DNA of 64,000 bases from Zymoseptoria tritici IPO323 (taxonomy: Eukaryota; Ascomycota; Dothideomycetes; Mycosphaerellales; Mycosphaerellaceae). The first letter of the stretch is position 1. Each line of letters opens with the position of its first letter. The stretch is taken from the NCBI RefSeq assembly GCF_000219625.1, contig NC_018213.1:186001-250000 (forward strand), given 5' to 3'. The notes beneath the pieces are model-generated. The model saw only the letters and a program-made list of their open reading frames with translations, searched no databases and had not been told where the DNA came from. Positions 1-12,344 of this stretch are shown piece by piece. The position numbers and the translations under genes are program-made.

Positions 1-595
1 ACCTGTCGACGTACGCACATGCTCGGTGTCAACGTTTTTGTGAAGAAGGTCAGGGTTACGCGAGTGCTTCTGGACCTTGTGGAGTTCGTGGTGGACGTGA
101 AACACTCAGGGTGCTCCCCAAGTTTCCTGGTTTCAAGTTGACATCTTTCAGGTTGGTATAGCCGATCTATTCTTTGTTGTCCGGCAGGTCGACGACCCGG
201 TTTGCGCAGGCGATGCTGATATCGATGCGCTCGAAGGAGCTGTGATCTCAGTCAATTGATCTGCTCTGCGAGCGAGAAAACTTCAAGACATTCCTGCTAT
301 CGGAAGGAGAAATTGAAAGCACAATGCCCACCGGCATTGCCGTCGGAGATCGGAGAGAATGTCCGGCGGGGAGTGCCAGTGGTGTATTCAAGTTTTGGGT
401 GGACCAAGTGAAGTCGGAACTATCGAGCGGAGAAAGTCTCAGTGTGCACCGTCGTGGTTGGATTGACAAACGTGGCGCCATTGACCGACAACGTGTCTCA
501 GTTGGGGGCCAATCCGAGAGAAGTCGGTCAAATTTACACTTCCCGCCATCTTGGTCAGTAAATGCCCTTAGAGGGATGGAGCACCGTGGTTGGGC
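1..595. other. Left flank of the Copia insertion, no gene recognised
   Basis: This is GC-balanced, non-RIP sequence that ends at the Copia target site. Open frames exist on both strands (about 110-130 codons) but they overlap, lack recognisable motifs and show no splice structure. I see nothing that can be named. The flank continues at 27971 on the far side of the retrotransposon block, so any gene or promoter spanning this point was split by the insertion. Confidence 0.6.
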
Positions 596-600
596 GGAAC

Positions 601-710
601 TGTTGAATATTGAACACGTGTTCAGGTCCGACATCGGTACTATATCTGTATTTAGTTAAGGCCATGGCCCACCACGTAGATAAACAATCTATAGCTTATG
701 ACTTTTAATA
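601..710 (+). repeat. Copia 5' LTR
   Basis: This 110-bp LTR is paired with 27856-27965. The 5' copy differs from the 3' copy mainly by C-to-T and G-to-A changes (for example it ends TTTTAATA against TTTCAACA), so it is the more RIP-mutated of the two. It contains the 12-bp palindrome GAACACGTGTTC with a CACGTG core at about 613-624. Confidence 0.92.
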
Positions 711-724
711 GGTTATAAGCCCGG
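711..724 (+). promoter_or_regulatory. Copia primer-binding site, probable half-tRNA-iMet type
   Basis: GGTTATAAGCCCGG follows the 5' LTR directly. Apart from one RIP-type G-to-A change it is complementary to the anticodon stem-loop of eukaryotic initiator tRNA-Met (a GGGCTCATAACC type of sequence). This is the internal half-tRNA priming mode known for Drosophila copia. The identification rests on this short match only. Confidence 0.5.
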
Positions 725-1149
725 GTGAGCGTTTATACGTAATACAACATTACTATTCCTCTCCTTAAACTACCGCATTAGTCGCAATGCTTAGCTAAAC
801 GAAGTCGCAGAATACGAAGTAACGACTTTATATTAATTATAGTTAATAACTAAACAGTAATGCTATATACACAAAAGGGATTAATTTATCCTTAAACAAT
901 TTAAATTAATTTGCCTAAAGGGCTAGACCTACATAACTTAAATTAAAGCATAGTCTATTAATTAGTAGTTAATAACCTATACCGTAAGCGGTAATTAAAT
1001 CCCTAAGGGGTTAACTTCGATAGTTGTTTAATTTTAAAGGTATAACGCTACCTAATTCTCTAATGTTATATTAACGTCTCTTATATACGGCAACTTACTA
1101 TTACTTTTTAACTCGTTACAAACGACGATTAAAGGTAGTACGCTACTAA

Positions 1150-4100
1150 TTTTTTAATCGTTATATCTATACCTACGGCAAAAGGACTAAAACCCGGCTA
1201 AACGTAAGAAGAATACGAAGCGGTTAAACGCTAGAACGCCGATAGAGTCGCGCTATACCGCTATGGTCGGTACGAACCTATAGACTATTAAGTTAAGAAT
1301 AGGAAAGAAAAAGACCGAACCTACTATTATTAGCGAAGGACTCGTAGTAATGCTAAATAAAAATACCGCTTAATAACTATAAAGCGAAGGGGTATAAGGC
1401 GATAAGAATTCTATATACCTACTAAAAAATCTAAAATCTAAGCGCCGTACCGAGGCTATAAATACTTTAACTACCGATCTTCCTTAAAAGGACATAACAT
1501 CTACGGACGCTATATAAACTATATCCTTATTAGACTTAGACTCTAATAGTAACGTTAAAGAAGAAACTAGCGGAACACTCCTCGCTAAACCCGGCGCCGA
1601 ACCTAGCGATCTAAGCGATAGTAGCGACGCCGACAATATACTAAACTCCGATCTACTCCCTAAGGGAGTAAGAAGGTCTACCTCGACCTTTTCCGACATA
1701 CGACCGCGTAATAGACGCGTAATAACAATAATAGCGCCTACCTTAAGAGTAGTCGCTAAGCGAATTACTCGCTACTCGCTAGAATAGCGAAAAGTATAAA
1801 AGGACATCTACGGAGACGGTAAAGTTTTCGATATAGTTCCTCTCCTCGAGGGACTAGAAAATTAGTCGTCCTTCTACGACGACTATCGAAATATAGTAAA
1901 GCGTATAGGAATAGTTAAATTCTTTAATATAGGACTACGAGTGCCCCTACTAAACGAGCCTTATATTAAAGGCATAGCTCTAATTCTCCCCGAGAATGTA
2001 GACGATATTAATAAATATAACGACTATATAATCGCACTAGCCGAGTACGAAAAGGTTAACGAAGTACTCTACGGCTACATCGTATCGCGATGTATAAAGC
2101 GCCTCTCCGATAAGGTTAAAAACCTCCTAATAGTTAAGGCGGTGCTTATAGTCCTTAAATTAGACTATATACCCTCGGGCGCGTTTATAATAATTCTTAA
2201 GTATCGCGAGATATAGGCGTTAACTCTCGACTCCGTCGCCGACTACTTAACATTCGTTCTCGAATTTAATTAACTAATCGAGGAGTATAATCGACTACTA
2301 TATACCGCGTAGTATAACGAAGCGTACAAAATCCTTCTATTTACCTCTACTCTTAGACTAACCTTCGCCGACTAGATAGATATAGTTACCTAGACATATA
2401 GCATCGCTAGTACTAGTACCGGTAGCGACCTTACCTTTAGTAAACTCGAAGGTCGCGCCTAAGCTAAATACTTCTCGATATAAAGTTAAGGCGAAATTAG
2501 TATAGCGTACGTAGTACGCCTATAGAGGTTTAACCTCTAGAAGAGAAAGCGCGACGGACTAAGGCTACCGCGTACGTCGCATATTACGCCCGATTATAAT
2601 ACGGCAAAACCGCATCTAAGTAGTTAATTAAAGGGTAACTTTAACGTACCCTATTTAATTTATAATAGGAACGGCACTCCCTCGTATACTAACGGGGCGT
2701 ATTTTAGTTAATTTCCTTACCTTCTAAATAAGAAAGACTTAGGCCGGCTAGACAAGCGTTAGCGCATAGAGCGACCCTCTCGCCCGCCTTCTAATTAAAT
2801 AAGAAAAGGTAGAATATACCTAGCTAGTATTACCGATAATGTCTCTAACGACGACGACGATAAGGAGCAAATTAGGAAGGACAAACCCGCTATAAGAATA
2901 ATGTCCGGCCTATCTAAGGCGGGAATATACATATTCTTAGCGAATAAGGGCACCTCTCCTACCCTATTAGAATAACTAGCTAGAGCACGCCGTAGTCTAA
3001 ACAAGCTCCGTATCTAAGCCTTTACCGCGATTAAACTAAATACCTTACGCGCATAAGTCGAAGACGTAGACCTTAGTTAATTAGACTAGGTAATTAATTT
3101 AGGCTGTTTAATATACGTCTACTACTAGCGCGAGATGTTTAAAACATATAAGCCCTTTAAACGTAAGATCGAGATAGAAGGCTACGGAACTAGCTTCTTT
3201 ACTATCGGTAGAGGTACGGTAGAACTTACCGTACAACAGCTAGATAGTACGCAAATAATCGCGCTATAAGGCGTGCTCTACGTCCCTTAAATGTCCGTTA
3301 ATCTACTATCCGTCGCTATAATTTATAAAGGCGGTGCGAAGTACAAATTAGATGCCGGTTAGTATAAGTTCTACGACAGACAGACTAAACGAACGATTAT
3401 AACCGGAACATAGCTCGGGAATCTATAGAAATTAGACGTCTCCGCAAAATTATTGTTTTATAATTAGTACGATAGCCCTAAGGGCTACGCCGCTTAAGTA
3501 CTAAATAGACGAATTCCTCTCCGACAATTATTCTTTATAAGCCGATTAACGAAGAAACTCCCTCTCCGTATCTAGCATTAACGCTTTAGTTACCTTAATC
3601 TCCCCGCTCTTCGAAAACTCCTTACGAAGAGCGACATTTAGTACTACGATAAAGACTTTAATTGCTCTACCTATATCCGCGGTAAAGGTGTACGTACATT
3701 CCTTAAAACGAAACCGTTACGAGACGAAGAGCGACTAGGACTCGTCTATATAGACCTCTATATGTAAGGGTCTGAACCGAAGTTGCGCACAAAGGTCCAG
3801 ATCCGAATGTATGAAATTCTAAAGCTACCGAAAAGAAGATCTATCTAGAACAAAGGAACGTCGAGTATAAGCTGTGTGTGCGCGTAGCGTCGCTTAGCGC
3901 ATACGTGGCCTTCCAGTCGGCCGAAAGGAAGCTTGTTCCCGATTCGGCCTAGTGGATTTCTGAACCGGCGTTCGTCCGTTGGGCGTTGGCCTAGGCATCG
4001 GCACAGCCGATGCAGCCTCAGGCACCAGCCTCTGACACTATAGACCTATACGAAGCTTAAAAGATACTAGCTACCGGTTATTCTCGAAATTAGGCGAGTT

Positions 4101-5000
4101 GTACTACCTTATACTAGTCGATAATTTAACTCGCTACACCTAGATATACACCTACAAGTTAAAAGAAGGCCCTAAAATTAGTAACTACATTAAGTATTTT
4201 ATTAAGAAGGCCGAGAGAAAAACTAGTAGCCGCGTTAAAACATTCCGTAGTAATATAGGTCTAGAGTTTATACTAGTCCTTAAATCTCTTAAAAAATCGT
4301 ACGGAATCTTATTTAAAGGGACAGCGCCCTACTAAGCTAATTAAAATAGAGTCGCCGAACGACGACACCGTTAAATCTAGGACATTATTCGATGCGTAAA
4401 GATCGATTTAGACGTATAAGTCGCGCTCTAGCCTAAACTAGTACGAGTAGCGGTATTCCTAATTAATCGAAGGCTATTAATTACTCTAAATAGAAGCACC
4501 CCTCTCGAGAAGTTTATAGGTCGATAATACGACCTATCCTAGATAAGACGACTTAGCTATTACGTATACAAACTTGTACCTAAGCGTAAGTTCCCGAAGA
4601 AGTAGGATAACCGCGTATAAGTACGCGTCCTCGTCGGCTACGAAGGTACGAATCTCTACCGACTCTAGAACCCGTATAACGGCGTAATCGAACGCGCAAA
4701 GGAAGTAATCTTTAATAAGGACACTATAATCGATTATAAAGAAATTAAGGTTATTTACCCGATAATAAGTACGAACACCGCCGTAGTTATAATAGCGGAC
4801 GAGATAATGCCTACTCGCTTCGAAACTAGCGATAAATACGGCGACCTTCTAAGCTTTAACGAACTTACTAGTTACCTACCTAAGTAGGAGAATAAGTAAG
4901 GCTAGTTAGGCAACACCGTTACTAAAATCCGTTGAAGAGATAGTAAGAAACTCGGGTCCTAGGGACTAGGATTTACTCGATAGGCTTTAGGCTTTAAAGG
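1150..5000 (+). pseudogene. Copia gag-protease-integrase, RIP-inactivated 5' part
   Basis: One frame, kept in phase over kilobases, encodes a gag-like region (to about 2600) in which the longest stop-free stretch is 1941-2216. The protease region (about 3080-3500) has lost the catalytic DSG, which reads NLG, consistent with G-to-A and C-to-T changes. The GAG-pre-integrase and integrase core (about 3500-4500) is interrupted at 3763-4037 by a solo LTR. If that insert and one TSD copy are removed, the frame continues through a DLYRPI sequence resembling the usual DLCGPI. Stops are almost all TAA/TAG at positions where Gln or Trp is expected. The remainder of pol resumes at 24171, after chromovirus C. 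No functional product is possible. Confidence 0.85.
3763..4037. mobile_element. Solo LTR inside the Copia integrase
   Basis: This 275-bp insert begins TGTAAGGG and ends CTCTGACA (TG...CA), and is flanked by the perfect 5-bp TSD CTATA at 3758-3762 and 4038-4042. Unlike its surroundings it keeps many CpA/TpG dinucleotides, so it has escaped RIP and probably arrived later or came from a low-copy family. No internal region remains, so it presumably arose by LTR-LTR recombination. It resembles none of the other LTRs in the window. Confidence 0.8.
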
Positions 5001-5005
5001 CTACT

Positions 5006-5220
5006 TATAAAGGGTACAGTTAAGAATAGAGTAGCAGTATAAATCACTTTAGAATAGACTCGATTCGATACTCTCTTAGAAGGAGGAGATTCTACGTATC
5101 CTTATACCTTAGGCGCAATCTAGCTTAAACGAGCCTAAAAGGCCTTAGTAGGGGTGCATATACCGCTAAGGTAGGGGATTAGATACCGATTATCGGTATT
5201 TGGCGGAGGCAGATGTAATA
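5006..5220 (-). repeat. Chromovirus C 3' LTR
   Basis: This 215-bp LTR is the same family as 12777-12991, 19494-19708 and 23956-24170. On the minus strand it begins TATTACATCTGCC and ends at the TTTATA terminus. The adjoining sequence 5221-5238 is the polypurine tract in antisense (AAGGAGGGGGGCTA on the minus strand). Confidence 0.92.
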
Positions 5221-7031
5221 TAGCCCCCCTCCTTGCGTAGAGCATCGCGCTCTAAACGGTTTTACCTCGAGTAAATTCTTTTTAGTATTCGCTAAGTTTA
5301 ATAGCCTAAGGCCTTAATCGGGGTCTACCGCGGCTTTAAAACCTAGGCTCGGATCCCTTGAATTCTTCTCTTCTTTAACAACCTTGTACAGACTTAGTAA
5401 GTATAACTTAACCCTATCCGATAGCTAAACAGGTCTAAAAGTGCCCCCCTAAGGGGCATTTGTAGCCTATATAGTGCTAACGTAGCGTTTAGTTCCCTTC
5501 TAGCCCTATCTTCTACCGGACGACCGCGAATTTTATCGAAGAACCGCTATTCTTACTAAACGACCCTATCCGCGACCGAACGAGCCTATTATAATGTAAC
5601 CCGCCTCTATCGCGACCTAACGTAAGCAATTCGCTACTAACGGCATCTTTAAGGGCAATCCGTACGTTAACTACCTTAATAAGCCCTTAAATAAGGCCGA
5701 TTTAGCCTAGTTCTACCTCTTTACGCGCGAATCGCCGGATAAGTAGGCAACTAATAATAAGGACGAATATTACCTAAAGTGTTATAATTGCTCTAACCGC
5801 GATTGTTTCTAGGTATATATATAGGGTTAAAAAGAGGGCTTTCGGGGGCTAATATAGTTAAAAGATGCCGGAACTAGTTAAAGGTAACATTACGAGGGCT
5901 AATGCGCTCCGTAAGGCCGCTATTACCGCCGATAGTACCGAAGCGATAGCTACGGCGGCTTGTTCGGCCTATAAGGCAGTCTACGTACGCATTTAGGGGT
6001 ATATATAGTTAGTTTAGGTCTATTTAGCTCCGTTAACCCCCTTTTAGGCGCTTTAACTCCTTTACCGGTGCTAACGGCCTCTATCTATACTAAGGCAAGG
6101 CCGAATTCGACTAGAAGGGACTGCTTATACTTAGAAAGCGCAAGAAGTTGCTCGCTAAGGAGGCTATAAAGCGAAAGAGGGAGCTTATAAGTATTTAGGT
6201 CCCTTCTTGCCTAAAAGTGCCCTACTAACCCTAATAGGGTAAAGAAGTGCCCGATACCCCCTATAAGCAACTTATTCTAGCCTAAGGAACTACCGAGAAC
6301 CGTCTAAGGCGTTGCGTTTAGGCCCTTTCGGCCGCTCTAGACACTGTCTATACCTATACAGGCGCTAAGAAGGGCTCGAAGGCCTCCGTTATAGAGGAAG
6401 TACTCCGTCCGACCGAGTACAACCTCTCTAGGGACCTCGAGCCTAAGGAATAAGTATATAAGCGCTTTTTTGTGTTTCTTTTATCTCTTTTAGCCTCTTT
6501 TAGGCCTATTTTAGGGCTAATAGGCGCGGTAACGCCCGGGTTGTTTCTTTTTGCTACGACTTAGCGACTTATAGATTAGATAGAATTAAAATAACTTTAC
6601 TATGCTTAATTGTCTCTCGTTGTATAATAATGTCGTCCTTAGGGGCCCGTTTAGCCCCTAATTTCCCCCCCTAAGATTTTACTAGGTTCGTAAAATTCTT
6701 CTAAGGTAGAGAAAATTTTTAGGTAACTAGGAACCGGACTAAGGAGTCTATGTAGTATTAACTAGTGTCTTTTAGGCCTTAATAGTAAATAATAACGCGT
6801 TTGTATATCTATCGTACTAGTCTACCGTCCTTAGTACCTCCTATACTTCTATTAAATGCTCTTATCGTAGTAGGGCTAATATAAGTTGTAGGTTCCTAAG
6901 TGTTTTTAGACGCGGGCTAACCCTTCTACGCGATCCTATATATCTATCTACCGTATTGTTTCTTACACTTTAGGATCTTGTCTACTACGTAAACGTCGGG
7001 GTCCTCTAATCGGATCTTCTTTAGGCTCTTC
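5221..7031 (-). other. Chromovirus C 3' region with an antisense coding-like stretch
   Basis: This 1.8-kb segment lies between pol and the 3' LTR of copy C and is repeated in inverted orientation as 17870-19493 of copy B. On the plus strand, antisense to gag-pol, parts look coding with RIP-type stops. Examples are a stretch at about 5515-5820 containing YYLKCYNCSNRDC and another starting at the ATG at 5865. They are not in a single frame, so introns or frameshifts would be needed. It may be an antisense ORF carried by this family or a captured host fragment. I do not recognise it. Confidence 0.45.
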
Positions 7032-7706
7032 TAGGCCTATTTAGTCACCACAACACTTCAACACACCACAACACAACCAATACGCCGCCGATTTGGACGC
7101 CGTGTAGCCCGTTTAAAAGCCCTCGACGAGAGCTTTTATTCTAGCTATCAAACGCCTGATTTGGTCGAGTTTTGAAAGAGCCAAAGGCCAAACAAGAGCA
7201 GTGTTCCTAGGATACACAAACATACACATACATATATACTCAGTTCTCTCTACACTAGAGTTACCTGTTGTCCTACGCCGCCGAGAGAGGAAGCTAAAGG
7301 AGCAGTGTAGTTTAGTAAGGACGAATTTGCACCTCTAGGGATTAGAGTAGTAGTACTAGCTGTATAGCTAGATACTCTATATAGAGTATAGGCCTACCTT
7401 TCCCTAGAGACAAAGGTTGTCCCGAACCTACTACGGCTACCCGCAGAACGCCTCTAAAGCCTGCTATAAAGACGCACGTTGCTGCAGGCCAGAGTACTTC
7501 CTAGAAGCAGAGGTATATTTATATATCTCTTCTCTCCTCTTTGAAGTATACCTTCTCCTATACTTTTGTATAGTAGGGAGAAGAGTGCCCTAGTGTCGCA
7601 AGTAGGCTAGGACCCGAACGCGATTAGAAATAGAGACGAACAAGCAGCCCTCTCGGCGTAAGACTGCTAAGCCTCTTTTTAAACAACAAACAACAACAAC
7701 AAGACA

Positions 7707-8872
7707 ATGTCTACTAAGACGGAAATAACAGACGCAAGCTCAGCCCCTTAGACTCCAAAAGCTACGGCTAGAGGGGACGAGGAAGTTACGTTTAAGTCTC
7801 TTAGAACCCTACCGTTGCTAGAGGAACTACTAAAAAGAACCGGCATTCCTTTCCTACCTAGGAAAAGGCAAAACCCCTTCGAATTCAGTAGCTCCCCGAC
7901 TCGTAGCCCTTCTCTCGGAAAGAAACAAACACTCTCTCGCACGCCCGCGAACGAGAAGATCCTATAAGCCCGACAGCTACTAGTCGAAGCGGTAGGGGAT
8001 CTAGGCGGGTTTCTAGAAGAACAAACCTAGGTTCTCGACCTTCTCGAAGTCTTTCGGCACTTTACCGAGCATACAGACTTTAGGATAACGTCCCAAATCC
8101 TCGCAAAGCAAGTCTCGAACCTAGAAACGACAACAAAGAAACTAGCAGCATAGGCGAAGAAGCCTACTTTCGCAGACGTTATTAAGGGAGATAGCGGATC
8201 CGCTACTTCTACCTCTACCTTCTCGACAATAAAGATAACATAACAACAACAACAATAACAACAACGTTGGACGACCGTCTCCCGGAGGGCTAGCAAGCCG
8301 AAAGAACAAACAGAACCGATGCCTCTTATCCTTGTACTAAAGGATAAAGAGAAGGAACTCGACTAGATCGCAACCCGAGACAAAATTAACGACGCTCTTA
8401 AAGGCGAAGACCAAGAGCTAGCTGTCCTTGCGATAAAGAAATCATTTCGGGGTAACATTGTCCTAAACTTTGCAATAGAGAAAGCCTGCCAACGAACGAT
8501 CGATAGCCTTACTAAGGTTACCGATATCGTAGGCGAGGCACAGGTAATAGAGGACTCTCTCTAGCACAAGGTCGTAGTCCACGGCGTCTCGACCGCGAAC
8601 TTTAACACGCCAACGGGCCTACAGGACATTTAACGAGAAATTAAGACCTTTAATAGAGGTCTTAAACTCGCAGGCACCCCGATTTGGCTAACGAACGAAG
8701 AGAGAAGAAGGACTCTTACTAGGGCGACAGTTCTAGTAGGTTTCGCTACCGAGGAGGAGGCAAAAAGGGCTATTCAAAACCGTCTATACGTAGGCGCGGA
8801 CAGCCTAAGAGTCGAGAAGGCGAAGGATCGTATACAACAGAAAGGGAGGCCCCTAGAACGTTCTACATATTA
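7707..8872 (+). pseudogene. LINE ORF1, gag-like, RIP-inactivated
   Basis: It starts at an ATG just after a CAA-rich leader (7681-7706) and can be followed in one frame for about 390 codons, with scattered TAG stops where Gln or Trp is expected. The first part is Ser/Thr/Pro-rich, the middle has a Gln-rich run (about 8238-8265), and the last third resembles the RNA-binding part of Tad1-type ORF1 proteins (an LAGTPIWLTNEERR-like stretch near 8675-8715). No zinc knuckles are obvious. It precedes ORF2 closely, as expected for bicistronic LINE RNA. Confidence 0.75.
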
Positions 8873-8874
8873 GA

Positions 8875-11800
8875 ACACTCTCTACGGATTTTCCACGTTA
8901 ATCTTAACCGATCTATCGAGGCTACAGAGTCTACCTTAGACGTCGCGGTTAAGCAGAAAGCCGACCTTCTACTAGTCTAGGAACTGTGGACTATAGAAGA
9001 CCCGATAACAGGCTACAAAGAGACAAGATCTATCGCACACCGGGATTACAACTAGCTATTCCTAACGACTACGGATTCGACGATCCGGCTAAGAACAATG
9101 CTATATATTAGCATAAGACTTAACGTTAATATCTCTCCTGTTTTATTAGACGACAGCGACATACTCTCCTTTGTTATTTTAGATAAGAAGGGCAACAAGA
9201 TCCAGATAGTTAATCTCTACAACGAGAAGGACCTTTAGGATACCGAGAACCCGCAAAACCGACGAACGATAGAGAGAAGCCTCTACTCTCTACGCAATAC
9301 GTTCCTTCTAAACACTCTACTAGTAGGAGACTTTAACCTTAGACACCCGTCCTAGGATCCGAGGGGAAAGGATACTACTAGTGCCTGCGAATTTATAGAG
9401 TAGATAGAAGACTAGGGCTTTACTCTATGTAATACAATAGGTGTCGGGACCTTCTATAGGCCGCACCTAGACGTAGAGTCGGTCCTAGACCTTACGTTTA
9501 CAAGAGGATCCTTATCTACGAAAGAAATCGACTAGAGAACGATTCCGATAGGCTTAGACTATAAGGCTATATCTATAGACCTTATTAGCGCGCAAGATCG
9601 AGCCTAACAGAAGAAAGTAGTTCTAGATATAGCTTCCGCGGATTAGGAACTGTTTACAGATCTCCTAATAAGCAAGGCGACGTCTATTAACTATACGAAC
9701 TCCCTTAACGACATCGCAGACTCCTTTACCTCGTGTATTACCGAATCGATGCAGGGAGCAATCCTAGAGAAAGTAGTACACACCTGCGCAAAACCTTAGT
9801 AGAATAGAGAGCTACGCACGCTACGCCGTACAATGTCTAGAACATATAGACAGACCTTTACCTACGGACATACGCCGACGCTTAACGAGAAAGAGGCGTA
9901 TACAAAAGCGAGAAACGAGTACTTCCAGGCTATTAAAACAGCTAAGAAGAACTACTAGAACGCTTTCCTCGAAAAAGAAGACTCGAAATCTATCTTTAAA
10001 GCTATGTCCTATACTAGGAATAGCAGCCGAAGACAGATACCTACGATAAACAACGAAGATTCTTTCGAGGGGAAATGTAAGGCCTTCTCCGAAGCCTTAT
10101 TTCCGCGCCCTCCTGCCGAGGAACCTCTGCCTAGCCGTTAGGAAGCGTATACAGCCGGGGATTAGGGCTGGACTACGCTAACCAAAGAGGAACTCGCTGC
10201 CGCCTGTAGTACGAAGATAGTAAAAGGAAAAACGCCGGGCCTAGACGGTATTACGCAAGCTATTATTAGTAAAGCGTACGGCGCTATTCCTATTACCTTT
10301 CTACGTATATATAGTAGGCTACTCGACGAAGGACACTACCCCCGATGCTGGAAAGTTGCGACAGGCGCAGTTCTAGCAAAGCCGGGAAAACTAGACTATT
10401 CGGTCCCTAAGGCCTACTAAGTTATCTCTCTCCTAAACTGTCTCGGCAAGATTAGCGAGAGAATACTCGCAAAACGCCTAGGGATTATCGCAGAGACGAA
10501 GCCCCTTCTACACGACTCGCAGTTAGGAGGGCGAAAGAAGAAATCGGCTATTAATACGGTGCTTCTCTTAACGAACGAAATCGAGGAGAATCGAAGAAAG
10601 AAAAAGAAGACTTCGGTTATCTTCCTCGACGTAAGAGGAGCATACGACTACGTTGCAAAGAACCGACTGTTAAGAATAATAATCTAGTTAAGGCTTCCGT
10701 ATAGCCTTATACGTTGGGTTTAGTCGTTTATAAGCAATAGACGCCTACGAATAGCATTCGACGGACAGATACAGGAATTCCAGGATGTAGAGATCAGCGT
10801 TCCGTAAGGCAGCCCGATGTCTCCTATCCTCTTTCTTATCTATACGCGCGACATATTCTTCTCGCTACAAGGAGTTACTCCTAGTTCCTACGTCGACGAC
10901 ATTAGACTATCTACCTCGTCTACGTCCCTTAAGAAGAACTCTAAGGTACTAGAACGTAAGGCAAGAAGGCTAATAGACCTAGGAAAGAAGAACTCGATTG
11001 CTTTCGACCTAGCAAAGACAGACCTAGTACACTTCTCGAAAGGGAAAGGGTCCGATTGCCCGGTAATTCTTCCAAACGGCGACATTGTTCGCCTAGCAAA
11101 GAAAGCGATAAGGTAGCTTAGGATTTAGCTAGACGCCGGTCTTACCTTTAAGGAGCATATTGCAATAAGATCGGCACAAGCATAAGCGGCATTCTATCGA
11201 TTAGAAAGACTAGCAAATACCGAACGTAGTCTATCTTCTATATCGTTAAGAAAGATCTACCTAGCCTGCGTTACTATAATAGCAGACTACGGGGCCCCGG
11301 TTTGGTAGAGGTCGAAAAAGAGTATAAAACCTCTAGTATCTTTACAAAGTAAAGCTTGTAGAAAGATCCTAGGCGTTTTCCGTACCGCCCTAAACGTCCC
11401 GTCTGAAGTAGAGTCAAATCTCTTCCCCCCGGATCTACGCCTAGAGAGACAGTTAATTTTATACTCTCTACGCGCAGCAAAGCTACCCGAAAACCACCCC
11501 GTAAGACTCGCTATCTAAAGCGCGCCTTCGGATACGCGAGAAGTCCGACACGAGGACTCGAGAGAGATACTTCCGTAAAAACGACAGAGAACACAGATAC
11601 AACTACTCTGTTATCGACTCCGACAATACAAGCATTTCGTAGAACACGAGAGGGCTAACTACGCAAAAGACGATCTCTTTAGCGTCTGGAAAACCCGATA
11701 CGAAATAGCAAGACAACGGGAGATTAATAAGGTACCTAGGAATACAAATAGCTACCTTAGTCGATTTCTATAGAGCTCGCCAGGAAAACATAGAATAGGA

Positions 11801-12130
11801 GGAAGACGCGCTTTAACTAGTGCCTTCTATACTATCCTATTAGGACACGGATACCTAAAGTCCTATCTCTATCGCTTTAGATACGTAACGACGCTAGACT
11901 GCCCTTGCGGACGACAAGAAACAGCAGAACACCTCGTATGTAGCTGCCCTATCTACGATGTATTTAGGCTACTACTGCTACGACAAGCACAATCTCTACT
12001 AGAAATAGTAGAAGATAAGGAACTCCGGAAACACCTTACTACCTTTCTCTCGGATACAAAGATTGCTTCTAGGTCCTAGCACCTAGCAAGAGGCGAAGAC
12101 GAGACCGTCTAGCCTACACTCCTTTTACTT
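8875..12130 (+). pseudogene. LINE ORF2: APE endonuclease and reverse transcriptase, RIP-inactivated
   Basis: The endonuclease occupies about 8880-9600. The GDFN motif is preserved near 9330-9350, and the terminal SDH-like motif reads LDY, consistent with RIP. The reverse transcriptase spans about 10200-11120 with the catalytic YVDD intact at about 10890-10902 and the typical PQGSPMSPILF block just before it. The C-terminal part has a CPC...H...C cysteine-histidine motif at about 11898-11955. At least a dozen in-frame TAG/TAA codons interrupt it, and the longest open piece is 10817-11116. It would have nicked target DNA and copied its own RNA by target-primed reverse transcription. It is now dead. 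Confidence 0.85.
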
Positions 12131-12300
12131 TTCCTTATTTGTCTTTCTTTAAAGTCCTTCGATACTAGCTTGCTACTATCCTAGGCACGGGTCTTTCCCT
12201 AAGGTCAAGAGATACGAGAGAACAACGATTGTACATAGATAGACTGCTGTCGCGAGACAGCCGTCCTACATAGTTATAGACTCCTACAGGACGTAAATGG

Positions 12301-12330
12301 AACAAACAAACAAACAAACAAACAAACAAA
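12301..12330 (+). repeat. (AACA)n tail of the LINE
   Basis: Seven and a half AACA units mark the LINE 3' end, immediately followed by the TSD. The same tail in reverse complement (TGTT repeats) starts the LINE-tailed element at 26746. Confidence 0.93.
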
Positions 12331-12344
12331 TAGGCCTATTTAGT

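Larger units (their letters stand above)
7046..12330 (+). mobile_element. Tad1-like LINE (non-LTR retrotransposon), near full length
   Basis: It is flanked by the 14-bp TSD TAGGCCTATTTAGT at 7032-7045 and 12331-12344, lacks LTRs, and ends in an (AACA)n tail at 12301-12330. It has a CA-rich 5' leader, a gag-like ORF1, and an ORF2 with an APE-type endonuclease, reverse transcriptase and a C-terminal cysteine-rich motif. It is inserted in the 3' part of chromovirus C. Many CpA sites survive in the leader, but both ORFs contain TAG stops at former Gln/Trp codons, so RIP was milder than in the Copia host. The 5.3-kb length and two-ORF layout match fungal Tad1-clade elements. Confidence 0.9.

Noticed and set aside
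5867..6460. Host gene on the plus strand in the chromovirus 3' region
   Set aside because: The same sequence is present in copy B in the corresponding place, so it belongs to the element, and frames are broken.
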